From Candidatus Sulfopaludibacter sp. SbA3 (GTDB lineage Bacteria; Acidobacteriota; Terriglobia; Bryobacterales; Bryobacteraceae): a DNA stretch of 48,430 nucleotides. Below the pieces are notes generated by a model that was given only the letters and a program-made list of their open reading frames with translations, was not told the DNA's origin and did no database searches. Positions 1-9,281 of this stretch are shown here, one piece after another. The position numbers and the translations under genes are program-made. The stretch lies in NCBI GenBank assembly GCA_945893365.1, contig CAMDED010000047.1, positions 1 to 48,430 of the forward strand. Reading direction: 5' to 3'. Numbering within the stretch: the stretch's first letter is position 1; each line of letters starts with the position of its first letter.

Positions 1-191
1 GGTTTCGGCTGCCCCTTGTTGCCGTGCTTCACCCATTCCACGCATTCCGCTCCGAAGCGCTTCTTCAGCCTCTTCACCTGCCGCGTGCTCAGGTTCAGGA
101 GTCCCGCTGCCTCCCTCACTGTGATTTTTCCCGTCACCGCGTTTTCCACTACCTTTACTCGTTTCAGTTCGTTTGCTGTCAATTCGATCAC
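1..191 (-). CDS. Transposase N-terminal part (ISNCY-like), cut by window edge
   Basis: On the minus strand a GTG start at 191 opens a frame that stays open to the left edge, about 63 residues. It is preceded by GGAAGGG, a good ribosome binding site. The protein has a helix-turn-helix with the segments ITVREAAGLLNLS and TRQVKRLKKRFG, followed by a basic stretch ending in HGNKGQPK. This is the usual N-terminus of ISNCY-type transposases, which bind the element ends through such a domain; the catalytic domain would lie outside the window. The family call rests on the N-terminal pattern only. The element appears to end at position 243. Confidence 0.7.
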   Translation of the reverse strand, partial: MIELTANELKRVKVVENAVTGKITVREAAGLLNLSTRQVKRLKKRFGAECVEWVKHGNKGQPK

Positions 192-243
192 CCTTCCATT
201 TTGAAATGGGGTGACAGAGTTTCGTTGCAGTTAAGGGGTGACA
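192..243 (-). mobile_element. Probable terminal end of the insertion sequence
   Basis: Upstream of the transposase start the motif GGGGTGACA occurs twice in the same orientation, at 208-216 and 235-243. Read on the minus strand, the element would begin TGTCACCCC at 243, with an internal copy 27 bases further in. A repeated TGTCACCCC near the end is a plausible transposase binding site. The opposite end lies outside the window, so the inverted repeat and target duplication cannot be checked. Confidence 0.5.
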
Positions 244-450
244 TTATTATGGAGCATCTACATGGATAAGACTCGCCGTTGCCATCTCCCTTCGGACCGG
301 TCACAATGGAGAGTTAGCCCGGCTTTCCTCAAAGACCAGCCTGATTCAGTCAACCATGAATAGTTCGAACTGCGCAGTGACGCGGCGGCTTTTCGGTGTA
401 AGGAGGGGGGCGTTGCGTTCCCGCCGCGCGGCGCGCGCCGGCATCTCGAT

Positions 451-3213
451 ATGATCGAGCGGATCAGCGTGCATGGCGCGCGCCAGCACAATTTGAAGAA
501 TATCAGCGTCGAGATCCCTCGGAACACACTCACGGTCGTCACCGGTCTCAGCGGGTCCGGAAAATCGTCGCTCGCCTTCGACACGATCTACGCCGAAGGC
601 CAGCGGCGGTACGTCGAAACCCTCTCCACCTACGCGCGTCAGTTCCTGGATCAGATGGAGCGGCCCGACGTGGATTCCATCGATGGACTGAGTCCCGCTA
701 TCTCCATTGAGCAGAAGACCACCTCGCGCAGCCCGCGTTCCACCGTCGGCACGATCACCGAGATCTACGACTACCTTCGCCTCCTTTATTCCTCCATAGG
801 AATTCCGCACTGTCCGCTCTGCGGTAATCCGATTTCGCAGCAGACCACCGAGCAGATTCTCAAGCATGTCCTCGCCTTGAGTCCGGATGACCGCATCATG
901 GTTCTCGCGCCGGTGGTTCGCGGACGCAAGGGCGAGTACAAGAAGGAACTGGAAAAGTTCCTGAAGCAGGGTTTTCTGCGGGCGCGAATCGACGGCGTGC
1001 TGCGTTCGCTCGACGAAGAGATTCCCCTCGACCGGCGGAAGAACCACACCATTGAAGTCGTCGTGGACCGCCTCCAGGTGAAGCCGGGGATTGAGCGGCG
1101 GCTCGAAGCTTCCCTCGAGACGGCAACCAAACTGGCGGGAGGACTCGTCATCATCGCCGTCGTGAATGGCGAAGACCGCCTCTATTCCCAGAAACTGGCG
1201 TGTACGGAGTGCGGTTCGAGCGTACCCCAGCTTGAGCCGCGCTCGTTCTCGTTCAACAGCCCTTACGGGGCGTGCGAAACCTGCGCCGGCCTCGGCAGCC
1301 GTTGGACGTTCGATCCGGCGAAAGTGATTGCGGACGAAGCCAAGCCTCTGTTCGAGGGCGGGCTTGGACCGGGGGCCGGTTCGGCCTTCATGAAGCACCG
1401 CGTTTCCGAAGCCGCCAAGCGGTTTGGCATCGACCTCGCGAAGCCGTTTGAGAAATTGTCGCGGAAGAATCGGACCCTCCTGCTCGAAGGCGGCAGCGGT
1501 TTTGCGGGAATTCTCAAAACGTTGCAGCAAACCTACGACGAGGCGTCGGAGGACTACCGCGAATGGCTCACGGACTACATGTCGCCGGCCCGCTGCGAGG
1601 CCTGCGCCGGGAAGCGTCTGAAGGCGGCTTCTCTGGCCGTTCGCGTGCACGGCCTCTCGATCGCCGAGCTTACTGAGATGCCCATTTCGCGGACGCTGCT
1701 TACCGTTCGCAGTTGGCGCTTCACCGCTCGCGAAGCTCAGATTGCCGGCCGCGTGGCGGACGAGATTCTGCGCCGCGTCGAGTTCCTCTCCGACGTGGGC
1801 CTCCAGTATCTGAGTCTCGACCGTTCCGCCGCCACGCTTTCGGGCGGAGAGGGACAGCGCATCCGTCTCGCCACGCAAATCGGCTCCCGTCTCCGTGGCG
1901 TGCTCTATGTCCTCGACGAGCCTTCGATCGGCTTGCACCCGCGCGACAACGAACGGCTGCTCCAGACGCTGATCCGGCTGCGCGACCTTGGCAATACGGT
2001 ATTGGTGGTCGAGCACGACGCGGAAACCATCGAAAGAGCCGATTACGTGATCGACCTCGGTCCGGGCGCCGGTCGTCTGGGCGGTGAATTGGTCGCCTGC
2101 GGCACCCCGGCCGCGATTGCGGCGAACCCTAATTCCCTTACAGGACAGTATCTCTCGGGAGCGGTTTCGATCCTCGTGCCGCCCAAGCGAAGACGTGCGG
2201 GCGAGAAGCGCCTGGTCATCAGGGGCGCGCGCGAGCACAATCTCAAGGACGTCACCACGGAGATCCCGCTGGGGCTGCTCACCGTGGTCACCGGCGTTAG
2301 CGGAAGCGGGAAGTCCACGCTCATCAACGATATTCTGTACCGCGCTCTGGCGAAGTCGATTTACGGTTCGCACGAGGACCCGGGGATGCACGATTCCATC
2401 GAGGGGCTGGAGCACCTGGACAAAGTGGTCCGCATCGACCAGTCGCCGATCGGCCGCACGCCGCGCTCGAATCCAGCCACCTATACGGGGCTGTTCACGC
2501 CGATTCGAGACCTGTACGCCATGCTGCCGGAATCGCGCGAACGCGGCTACAAGGCCGGGCGCTTCAGCTTCAACGTCAAGGGCGGGCGCTGTGAAGCCTG
2601 CCAAGGCGATGGCCTCAAGCGAATCGAAATGAACTTCCTGCCGGCCGTCTACGTCACCTGCGACGTCTGCCGCGGACGCCGCTATAATCGCGAAACGCTG
2701 CAAGTGAAGTACAAGGGGAAGTCGATCGCGGATCTGCTCGGAGCCACGGTGGAAGAGGCTCTCGGGCTCATGGAGAATATTCCGCTCATCCGGCCGAAAC
2801 TCGAGACCCTGAACGACGTGGGCCTCGGCTACATTCACCTGGGCCAGTCCTCGACAACGCTCTCGGGCGGCGAAGCGCAGCGAATCAAGCTTGCGCGCGA
2901 GTTGAGTAAGCGTCAGACCGGGCGAACTCTCTACGTCCTTGACGAACCCACCACCGGACTTCATTTCGACGACGTGAGAAAACTTCTCGACGTTCTGGCG
3001 CGGCTCGTGGATCTGGGCAATTCCGTGATCGTGATCGAGCACAACCTGGACGTGATCAAGACGGCTGACTGGATTGTCGACCTCGGGCCCGACGGCGGAG
3101 AGTTCGGCGGCCGCGTGGTGGCGGCCGGCACGCCCGAGCAAGTGGTGAAATCGAAGAAGAGCTATACGGCGCAGGCGCTCGGGAAGGTGCTGAGGAATGG
3201 ACAGGCGGCATGA
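451..3213 (+). CDS. uvrA: Excinuclease ABC subunit A
   Basis: Damage-recognition ATPase of nucleotide excision repair; it works as a dimer with UvrB in the cytoplasm. The 920-residue protein is close to the usual 930-950. It has two ABC modules: Walker A GLSGSGKS at residues 32-39 and GVSGSGKS near 615; signatures LSGGEGQR near 463 and LSGGEAQR near 805; Walker B segments [11 protein letters not shown] and [11 protein letters not shown]. Zinc-binding cysteine pairs are visible ([21 protein letters not shown] and CDVCRGRR). The ATG at 451 gives the standard start, with the family-typical [16 protein letters not shown]. It is transcribed alone and followed by a strong hairpin. No missing motif was seen. 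Confidence 0.97.
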   Translation: MIERISVHGARQHNLKNISVEIPRNTLTVVTGLSGSGKSSLAFDTIYAEGQRRYVETLSTYARQFLDQMERPDVDSIDGLSPAISIEQKTTSRSPRSTVGTITEIYDYLRLLYSSIGIPHCPLCGNPISQQTTEQILKHVLALSPDDRIMVLAPVVRGRKGEYKKELEKFLKQGFLRARIDGVLRSLDEEIPLDRRKNHTIEVVVDRLQVKPGIERRLEASLETATKLAGGLVIIAVVNGEDRLYSQKLACTECGSSVPQLEPRSFSFNSPYGACETCAGLGSRWTFDPAKVIADEAKPLFEGGLGPGAGSAFMKHRVSEAAKRFGIDLAKPFEKLSRKNRTLLLEGGSGFAGILKTLQQTYDEASEDYREWLTDYMSPARCEACAGKRLKAASLAVRVHGLSIAELTEMPISRTLLTVRSWRFTAREAQIAGRVADEILRRVEFLSDVGLQYLSLDRSAATLSGGEGQRIRLATQIGSRLRGVLYVLDEPSIGLHPRDNERLLQTLIRLRDLGNTVLVVEHDAETIERADYVIDLGPGAGRLGGELVACGTPAAIAANPNSLTGQYLSGAVSILVPPKRRRAGEKRLVIRGAREHNLKDVTTEIPLGLLTVVTGVSGSGKSTLINDILYRALAKSIYGSHEDPGMHDSIEGLEHLDKVVRIDQSPIGRTPRSNPATYTGLFTPIRDLYAMLPESRERGYKAGRFSFNVKGGRCEACQGDGLKRIEMNFLPAVYVTCDVCRGRRYNRETLQVKYKGKSIADLLGATVEEALGLMENIPLIRPKLETLNDVGLGYIHLGQSSTTLSGGEAQRIKLARELSKRQTGRTLYVLDEPTTGLHFDDVRKLLDVLARLVDLGNSVIVIEHNLDVIKTADWIVDLGPDGGEFGGRVVAAGTPEQVVKSKKSYTAQALGKVLRNGQAA

Positions 3214-3258
3214 CTTGGAATGCAACAACTGTTTCAATGGCAGCCGGTGGGCCGGTGG

Positions 3259-3289
3259 GGCAGGCGATCGGGGTTTGTCGCCTGCCTTT
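3259..3289 (+). terminator. Rho-independent-like terminator after uvrA
   Basis: A perfect 9-bp stem (GGCAGGCGA / TCGCCTGCC) with a 10-base loop is followed by TTT, 45 bases after the uvrA stop. The T-tract is short, as is common in GC-rich genomes. A 12-bp palindrome GGCAGGCCTGCC follows at 3304-3315 and shares the arm sequence, so alternative pairing is possible just before the next gene. Confidence 0.65.
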
Positions 3290-3336
3290 GACGCCGTGCA
3301 CATGGCAGGCCTGCCCAAAACAGTCGACGCTAAGCT

Positions 3337-4296
3337 ATGACTAAGTATCGAAACCTGCCGATGGATCTATCGGCGCTGAAGACGATCCCCATCGAGGCGC
3401 GCGGCGGTAAGGTGCGCATCGAGGACTTCGCCGCGCCTTACAGAAAAGGATCGGGCATTGGCGGACTGCTCGAATCGCTGCCTGCCATTCTCGCGGGCAC
3501 ATCCTTTCGCGCCGTCGTGGACGCGGTGGCGGCGGCGCGAGCTCGCCATAAGCCAGTTCTCTGGGGCATGGGCGGTCACGTCATCAAGTGCGGCCTGGCG
3601 GACGTGCTCGCGGACCTGATGCGGCGGGGCTTCGCCACGGGCTTTGTGATGAACGGATCCGCGGCGATTCACGATTTCGAGATCGCGATCGCCGGACAGA
3701 CGAGTGAAGACGTCGAGGCCGTCCTGCCGGACGGACGCTTCGGGTCGGCCGAGGAAACCGGCCGCGAAATGAACACCGCTATCGCCGAGGGCGACCGGGA
3801 CGGCATCGGCATCGGTGAAGCGCTCGGGCGGTGTTTGAACCGCATTGCCGCTCCCGCCTCGGCAGGACACAGCCTACTGCTCGAAGCCTGGAAAAATGCG
3901 ACGCCGGTGACGGTCCACGTGGCCATGGGAACGGATACGATTCACACGCACCCCGCCGCCGATCCCGCCGCGCTCGGAGCGGGGACGCTTCGCGACTTCC
4001 GTCTGTTCTGTTCGCTTCTTGCGGAGATGAACGGCGGCGGCGTGTACTTGAACGTAGGCTCGGCCGTGATTCTGCCGGAAGTGTTCCTCAAGGCGGTGTC
4101 CGCGGTGCGCAACCTCGGGCATCCGCTTGCGGATTTCACTACGGTAAACTTCGATTTCCTGCAGCACTACCGCCCCAGAGCGAACGTGGTGGAGCGGCCG
4201 CATGCAAAGTCCGGAGGGCGCGGGATCTCGATTACAGGGCATCACGAAATAATGGTTCCGCTGCTCGCGGCCGCGCTTGTCGAAGGCGAGAACTAA
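3337..4296 (+). CDS. Conserved Rossmann-like protein, possibly deoxyhypusine-synthase-like
   Basis: A 319-residue soluble protein without signal peptide. Seen directly: a glycine-rich WGMGGHVIKCGLADVL segment near residue 70, an MNGSAAIHDFE segment near 106, an ETGREMN motif, HVAMGTDTIHTHP near 195, LNVGSAVILPEVFLKAV near 235 and a C-terminal ITGHHEIMVPLLAAAL. I believe these belong to a bacterial family of unassigned function, perhaps with a fold related to the NAD-binding deoxyhypusine synthase superfamily; the name is not secure. A second ATG eight codons in (3361) is an alternative start. The stop overlaps the next start (TAATG), so it is co-translated with the CPBP protease and mtnA. Conserved histidines and acidic residues suggest an enzyme. 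Confidence 0.6.
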   Translation: MTKYRNLPMDLSALKTIPIEARGGKVRIEDFAAPYRKGSGIGGLLESLPAILAGTSFRAVVDAVAAARARHKPVLWGMGGHVIKCGLADVLADLMRRGFATGFVMNGSAAIHDFEIAIAGQTSEDVEAVLPDGRFGSAEETGREMNTAIAEGDRDGIGIGEALGRCLNRIAAPASAGHSLLLEAWKNATPVTVHVAMGTDTIHTHPAADPAALGAGTLRDFRLFCSLLAEMNGGGVYLNVGSAVILPEVFLKAVSAVRNLGHPLADFTTVNFDFLQHYRPRANVVERPHAKSGGRGISITGHHEIMVPLLAAALVEGEN

Positions 4297-5003
4297 TGGA
4301 ATCGGCTGAGCCCGCGGGCCGCGAGGTTTTCTGGGGTTTCGAAGACATCCTCTTATTTATCGGGCTCGCCTGCGTCTCGGCGCTGGCCTCGATGTTTCTG
4401 ATCAAGCCGCTCCACATTCGATCGAAGGGCGTCGAAGCGCTTACCGCCCAGTTTGTGCTCTACGGCTTCCTGTTCCTCGGTCTTTATCTGATATTCAAGC
4501 TGAAGTACGCGCGGCCGTTCTGGCGGTCGCTTGGGTTTGTCCCGGCGGCCGGGGGTTGGTGGATCGCTCCGGCGGGCGTGGCGCTGGCGTTCGGCATTTC
4601 CGGGTTGGGCGTTCTTCTCAAGACTCCGGACCTTGATTCTCCGATGGCGCGGATGCTCTCCGAGCCCACGACCATCGTGTTATTCGCCGTGTTCGGCAGC
4701 ACGCTCGGTCCGCTTTGCGAAGAGCTCGCTTTTCGCGGGCTCCTGCAGCCGCTGCTGGTGCGAAACGCCGGCCCGGCCGCCGGGATCCTGGCCGCGGCCC
4801 TGCCGTTCGGCGTGATGCATCTGCCGCAGTACGGAAACTCCTGTAGACATGCTCTGCTGATCACGCTTGCCGGCGCCACGTTCGGGATCGTCCGCCAAGC
4901 CATGCGCTCGACGCTCGCCGCGACGGTGATGCATTCCGCCTACAATTTCACTTTTTTTCTGGCGCTGATGTCGAAGCGCGAGGAGTTTCCGGCCTTATGG
5001 TAG
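4296..5003 (+). CDS. CPBP-family intramembrane metalloprotease
   Basis: A 235-residue polytopic membrane protein of the CPBP (CAAX/Abi-like) family, whose members cleave prenylated or other substrates within the membrane. The signature is present: the glutamate pair E142-E143 in EELAFRG, the histidine in GVMHLPQ, and the final HSAYN motif near the C-terminus. Several hydrophobic segments run through residues 15-230. The ATG at 4296 shares a base with the stop of the preceding gene, and its own stop overlaps the mtnA start by 7 bases. This start was chosen because a longer open frame reaching upstream runs through the previous gene. The physiological substrate cannot be told from sequence. Confidence 0.85.
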   Translation: MESAEPAGREVFWGFEDILLFIGLACVSALASMFLIKPLHIRSKGVEALTAQFVLYGFLFLGLYLIFKLKYARPFWRSLGFVPAAGGWWIAPAGVALAFGISGLGVLLKTPDLDSPMARMLSEPTTIVLFAVFGSTLGPLCEELAFRGLLQPLLVRNAGPAAGILAAALPFGVMHLPQYGNSCRHALLITLAGATFGIVRQAMRSTLAATVMHSAYNFTFFLALMSKREEFPALW

Positions 5004-6034
5004 AAACGATTGAATGGACCCCGGACGATACGGTCGTCATGATCGACCAGACGCGTCTTCCGCGCGAGGAATCGTACGTAACGTGCCGGACTTACCAGGA
5101 CGTAGCGGAAGCGATCCGCTCGATGGTGATTCGAGGCGCTCCGGCGATCGGCGTGGCCGCGGCGATGGGCGTCGCGCTTGGCGTGCTCCGTACTCCCGAG
5201 GTCTCGCTCGATACGGAGTTTCCTCGTATCTGCGAGACGCTCGCGGCCACGCGCCCGACGGCCGTCAACCTCTTCTGGGCCATAGACCGGATGAAGGGCC
5301 TGTATCTTTCGCTCGACGGCCTTCCCATTGCGGAACGGCGCGCGCGCATGGTTGCCGAGGCGAAACGAATCAAACTTGAAGACATTGCGATTTGCGAGGC
5401 GATCGGCCGCCACGGGGCGGGCCTGGTGCCGGACGGCAAGACCGTGCTCACGCACTGCAACGCGGGTGCGCTCGCCACCGCGGGCTATGGAACCGCTCTC
5501 GGCGTGATTCGCGCGGCCGTTTCGGCTGGCAAGAAAATCGATGTCTACGCGGACGAAACACGGCCCTTCCTGCAGGGCGCGCGCCTCACCGTTTGGGAAT
5601 TGCAGCAGGACGGGATCGCAGCGACGCTGATAACGGATAATATGGCCGGACATTTTCTGAAATCCGGCCGAATTGGCTGTGTGGTTGTGGGCGCGGACCG
5701 GATCGCGGCAAACGGCGACGTCGCCAATAAGATCGGGACGTATTCGGTGGCGGTGCTGGCGAAAGAGAACGGGGTCCCTTTCTATGTCGCGGCGCCGATT
5801 TCGACGCTCGACCTCACGCTCGCCTCCGGCGCCGGGATACCAATTGAACAGCGGGCGGCGGTGGAGGTGACGCACGTATTCGGCGTTCCGATCGCGCCCG
5901 AAGGCACCGCGGTCGAAAACCCCGCGTTCGACGTCACGCCCAACCGGTATGTGACGGCGATCGTGACCGAACACGGTGTCGCCGAGCCGCCCTTTGAGGA
6001 TTCCTTAAGGCGGCTAAGCCGGGATGCCTCGTGA
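4997..6034 (+). CDS. mtnA: S-methyl-5-thioribose-1-phosphate isomerase
   Basis: Converts methylthioribose 1-phosphate to methylthioribulose 1-phosphate in the methionine salvage pathway, which recycles the methylthioadenosine left by polyamine synthesis. The 345-residue length fits. Family motifs are clear: [11 protein letters not shown] near residue 50, [15 protein letters not shown] near 90, THCNAG with the catalytic cysteine C154, [14 protein letters not shown] near 183, and [17 protein letters not shown] with the catalytic aspartate D234. The start overlaps the upstream protease gene, giving a three-gene transcription unit. No other salvage gene (mtnB, C, D, K, N) is in the window. Confidence 0.95.
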   Translation: MVETIEWTPDDTVVMIDQTRLPREESYVTCRTYQDVAEAIRSMVIRGAPAIGVAAAMGVALGVLRTPEVSLDTEFPRICETLAATRPTAVNLFWAIDRMKGLYLSLDGLPIAERRARMVAEAKRIKLEDIAICEAIGRHGAGLVPDGKTVLTHCNAGALATAGYGTALGVIRAAVSAGKKIDVYADETRPFLQGARLTVWELQQDGIAATLITDNMAGHFLKSGRIGCVVVGADRIAANGDVANKIGTYSVAVLAKENGVPFYVAAPISTLDLTLASGAGIPIEQRAAVEVTHVFGVPIAPEGTAVENPAFDVTPNRYVTAIVTEHGVAEPPFEDSLRRLSRDAS

Positions 6035-6245
6035 AACGCGAGGAACCAAAATTTGCACACGGCCGCACAGGCACGCTACACTTCCCGGTAGTGGCGTCTC
6101 CCAAAATGTAAAGTTTCCGAAACGGGAATTTGTAAGTAAAAGAAAACAAATAACTCTTGGGGATCGGGGAATCCCCAGGGTCGTGGCATTCGGCGTGCAA
6201 CAGTCTACCGTCTCGTGGTGTCTTGCGAGGCTCGGCCGGAATTCG
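6035..6245 (+). promoter_or_regulatory. Intergenic control region of the two-component pair, with inverted repeats
   Basis: This 211-base gap is A+T-richer than its surroundings near 6127-6152. It holds a 7-bp inverted repeat TGGGGAT / ATCCCCA (6058-6064 and 6071-6077 shifted by 100, that is 6158-6164 and 6171-6177) with a 6-base loop, and a short palindrome GTTTCCGAAAC at about 6112-6122. The first could end mtnA transcription or act as an operator. A sigma-54-like element lies just downstream of both, so the repeats are in a suitable place for activator binding. Confidence 0.4.
6184..6199 (+). promoter_or_regulatory. Candidate sigma-54 promoter (-24/-12)
   Basis: The sequence TGGCATTCGGCGTGCA has GG at 6185-6186 and GC at 6197-6198 separated by exactly 10 bases, the invariant spacing of sigma-54 promoters. 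The consensus TTGC is reduced to GTGC. It lies about 50 bases before the kinase ATG at 6246, and the operon encodes an NtrC-type activator, so autoregulation is a reasonable inference. A single chance match cannot be excluded. Confidence 0.4.
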
Positions 6246-9200
6246 ATGCTTCAGGAACTCAAATTTCAGCTTTCGACGGCGATCCTCACCGTTCTGACGG
6301 TGGCCGCCGCCATTTCGGCTGGAATCAACTTCCATCAGCAGCAGAGTTTTCATCTTCCCGAAGACGGCGTCACGTGGATAGACAAAGGGGGCTCGGTTAC
6401 CGCGCTGCTGGTGGCCCCGCGAAGCCAGGCTGCGAAGGCGGGGTTGCGCGTGGGCGACCAACTCTTGAAGATCAACGGGTCGCCTGTCGAGCAGGCGAAC
6501 GTCGTCACTCAGGTTCTGGTGGGCGTCGGAACCTGGAACAAGGCTGAGTATCAGATTCGCCGGAACGGGGTGGCGTTCAAAGCCGGCGTGATCGTCGGCG
6601 AGGCGACTGCTGACGCCGCGGTCTACTACCTCTGCGCCGTCGGCATCGCCTATCTGATCATTGGTTTGTTCGTCTATTTCCGCCGCGGGAGCGCTCTGAA
6701 GGCGAGGCATTTTTACATTCTTTGCCTCGCTTCTTTCATATTCTTCACTTTCCATTACACGGGAAAACTGAACAATTTCGACAAAGCGATTTACTGGGGC
6801 AACGTCGCCGCGGGACTATTCGCTCCCACTATTTTTCTGCATTTCTGCCTGACGTTCCCGGAACGGCGCAAGTGGCTTTCGTCGAAATTCTCCGTGATGA
6901 GCCTTTATCTTCCGGCCGTCATCCTGCTCTCCATCTACGTCGGCTCCACCTCGGGCGGCTTGATTGTGGGCATTCCGCTCATCGAGTTACGGATCGCGCT
7001 TGATCGCGTCTGGCTGCTGCTGTGGACCGTTCTTTATCTTGCCGGCGGCTTCGCGCTCAATCGCGAACGCAAGCGGGCCGGAGATCCCATCGTACGGCGG
7101 CAATTGCTCTGGCTCGAGAACGGAGTCTTCTGGGGAATCGTGCCCTTCGCCGCGCTCTACGTTGTGCCGTTCACGGTGGGCGCGCCCGATTTTCCAGCCC
7201 TGCGGATTTCCGTGCTCTCCCTGTTGCTGATTCCGCTGACGTTCGCCTACGCGATCGTGCGCTACCGGCTCATGGACGTCGACGTCCTTTTCCGGCGCGG
7301 TTATGCGTATACGCTGGCTACCTTATGCGTTCTGGGCGCGTTCTACGGAATCGTCTTCTCGCTCGGAAGCCTGGCGCAAAAGAATTTCAAGGATCTCGGC
7401 AATCTGGGCCTGATCAGCGTGATGCTGCTCGCCTCGTTCCTGTTCCAGCCCATCAGAACCTGGATACAGGAACGGCTCGACAAGTACTTCTACCGGGACC
7501 GCTACGACTACCGTCTCACGCTAATTGAGTTCGCGCGCGAATTGAGTTCGGAAACCGATCTCGACGCCATGCTGTCATCGGTGGCCGAGCGGTTGATGCA
7601 CACGCTGTCCATTCATCACGTGGCGTTTTTCCTGGCCGAGGAAGCTGCGCCGTCGATGTTTCAACTGCGCCTCGCGGTTGGGCTCGAAGACCGCTCGGGG
7701 AGGTCTATCGTTCCCGGCGATCCGCTCGATTTGCGCTTCCTCTCCGAAGAACGCGGCAAACCTTACATTTTCTTCGAACGCACCCGCTACCAGTTGGACG
7801 CGATTTCGCGCCAATGGCCAGCCTCGGTCCGCGAGACGATTTCCGATCTGGATCTCACCTACTACCTCCCCTGCTCCGTGCGCGGCCGCACCATTGCCTA
7901 CCTGGGCGTGAGCCGCACCGACTCCGGCGATTTTCTCACCAGTGTGGATCTGGAGCTCCTGGTTACGCTATCCGGCTACGTCGGAATCGCCATCGACAAT
8001 GCGCAGTTGTACCGTTCGCTCGAACGCAAGGCGAGGGAATACGAACGTCTCAAGGAATACAGCGAGAACATCGTCGAATCGATTAACGTGGGCATTCTGG
8101 CGGCGGATCTCGAGGACCGCGTCGAAAGCTGGAATACGCAGATCGAGCAGCTCACCGGCATTCCGCGTCACGAAGCCATGGGGCGCACACTCAAGGAGTT
8201 GTTCCCGCCGGAGTTGACCGTGCAGTTCGACAACGTCCTTGGGCAGACGGGCATTCACCATATCTACAAGTTCACGCTCCGGCCGGCCGCCGGGCATGCG
8301 CGGGGCAAGGGAGCCGGCAATGGGAAAAGCAACGGCAATGGCGGCCATCCCGCGCTTCGCGAGGCGACGTTGAACATCGCCATTGCGCCCCTGGTCTCGA
8401 AGGACAACGAGCAAATCGGCCGGCTGGTCATCTTCGACGACGTAACGGTTCGCGCGGAACTGGAGAGGCGTCTGGTCGAAGCCGACAAGCTCAGCAGCAT
8501 CGGCCTGCTCGCGGCCGGCGTGGCGCATGAAGTCAATACGCCGCTCGCCGTGATTTCCACCTATGCCCAAATGCTCACGAAGCAGGTTGGCGAAGACGAG
8601 CACAAGGCGCGGATGCTCGATAAGATCGCCAAGCAGACGTTTCGGGCGAGCGAGATTGTCAATTCCCTGCTCAATTTTTCGCGCACCTCAACCACCGATT
8701 TCGCCGAAGTGAGTCTGAACCGGGTGATCCAGGAGACGCTCTCCCTGATTCAGCACCAGCTTGAAAAGGTTGGTGTGCGCATCGATCTCGATCTCGCCGA
8801 ACAGTTGAGCCCCATGACCGGCAATCCGGGGAAGCTCCAGCAGGTCTTCCTGAACTTGTTCCTGAACGCCAGAGACGCCATGGAAGCCGGCGGAGTGTTG
8901 ACGGTGCGCACCTCAAATGGAGGGGCGGGCGACGTTCGCGTGGGCGACATCCGCGTGGATGTGAGCGACACGGGCCACGGAATTCCCGAAGCCGCCCTCG
9001 GCCGCATCTACGACCCGTTTTTCACCACTAAGGCCGGCAAGAAAGGCACGGGCCTCGGCCTGTCCGTAACCTACGGCATTGTGCATGAGCATGGTGGTTC
9101 AATCGAAGTTTTCAGCCGGCCAGGCGGCGGAACCCGGTTCCACCTTGAATTCCCGGGTCGGCCGCCGGCCGCCGCCGCGCCATCCTCGGAGGCCGCCCTC

Positions 9201-9281
9201 CCTGCCGCCGGTCTACCTGCCCCCGCAGGGTCAGCCCCCGCCGAATCAGAGGAAGAGGTTAGGGCAGCGGTGAATGCCTGA
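6246..9281 (+). CDS. Membrane sensor histidine kinase with PDZ, GAF and PAS domains
   Basis: About 1011 residues. Order seen: an N-terminal membrane anchor (about 12-30); a PDZ-like domain (about 50-115, with GLRVGDQLLKINGSPV); a block of hydrophobic segments (about 120-360); a GAF-like domain (about 420-590); a PAS domain (about 605-710) with a Gly/Asn-rich insert; then HisKA with the phosphoacceptor H761 in GVAHEVNTPLA; and a HATPase with NLFLNARDAME, DTGHGIP, DPFFTTK and GTGLGLS. A Pro/Ala-rich tail of about 35 residues ends it. The frame is open upstream to 6024, but the ATG at 6246 starts directly before the first membrane segment. It autophosphorylates and presumably signals to the overlapping NtrC-type regulator. 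The PDZ domain faces outward by topology, suggesting an envelope cue. Confidence 0.9.
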   Translation: MLQELKFQLSTAILTVLTVAAAISAGINFHQQQSFHLPEDGVTWIDKGGSVTALLVAPRSQAAKAGLRVGDQLLKINGSPVEQANVVTQVLVGVGTWNKAEYQIRRNGVAFKAGVIVGEATADAAVYYLCAVGIAYLIIGLFVYFRRGSALKARHFYILCLASFIFFTFHYTGKLNNFDKAIYWGNVAAGLFAPTIFLHFCLTFPERRKWLSSKFSVMSLYLPAVILLSIYVGSTSGGLIVGIPLIELRIALDRVWLLLWTVLYLAGGFALNRERKRAGDPIVRRQLLWLENGVFWGIVPFAALYVVPFTVGAPDFPALRISVLSLLLIPLTFAYAIVRYRLMDVDVLFRRGYAYTLATLCVLGAFYGIVFSLGSLAQKNFKDLGNLGLISVMLLASFLFQPIRTWIQERLDKYFYRDRYDYRLTLIEFARELSSETDLDAMLSSVAERLMHTLSIHHVAFFLAEEAAPSMFQLRLAVGLEDRSGRSIVPGDPLDLRFLSEERGKPYIFFERTRYQLDAISRQWPASVRETISDLDLTYYLPCSVRGRTIAYLGVSRTDSGDFLTSVDLELLVTLSGYVGIAIDNAQLYRSLERKAREYERLKEYSENIVESINVGILAADLEDRVESWNTQIEQLTGIPRHEAMGRTLKELFPPELTVQFDNVLGQTGIHHIYKFTLRPAAGHARGKGAGNGKSNGNGGHPALREATLNIAIAPLVSKDNEQIGRLVIFDDVTVRAELERRLVEADKLSSIGLLAAGVAHEVNTPLAVISTYAQMLTKQVGEDEHKARMLDKIAKQTFRASEIVNSLLNFSRTSTTDFAEVSLNRVIQETLSLIQHQLEKVGVRIDLDLAEQLSPMTGNPGKLQQVFLNLFLNARDAMEAGGVLTVRTSNGGAGDVRVGDIRVDVSDTGHGIPEAALGRIYDPFFTTKAGKKGTGLGLSVTYGIVHEHGGSIEVFSRPGGGTRFHLEFPGRPPAAAAPSSEAALPAAGLPAPAGSAPAESEEEVRAAVNA

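Noticed and set aside
346-3318. A 990-residue open frame on the minus strand opposite uvrA
   Set aside because: It is antisense to a certain uvrA gene; high-GC codon use keeps the opposite frame open. Its sequence is Arg/His-rich with no domain.
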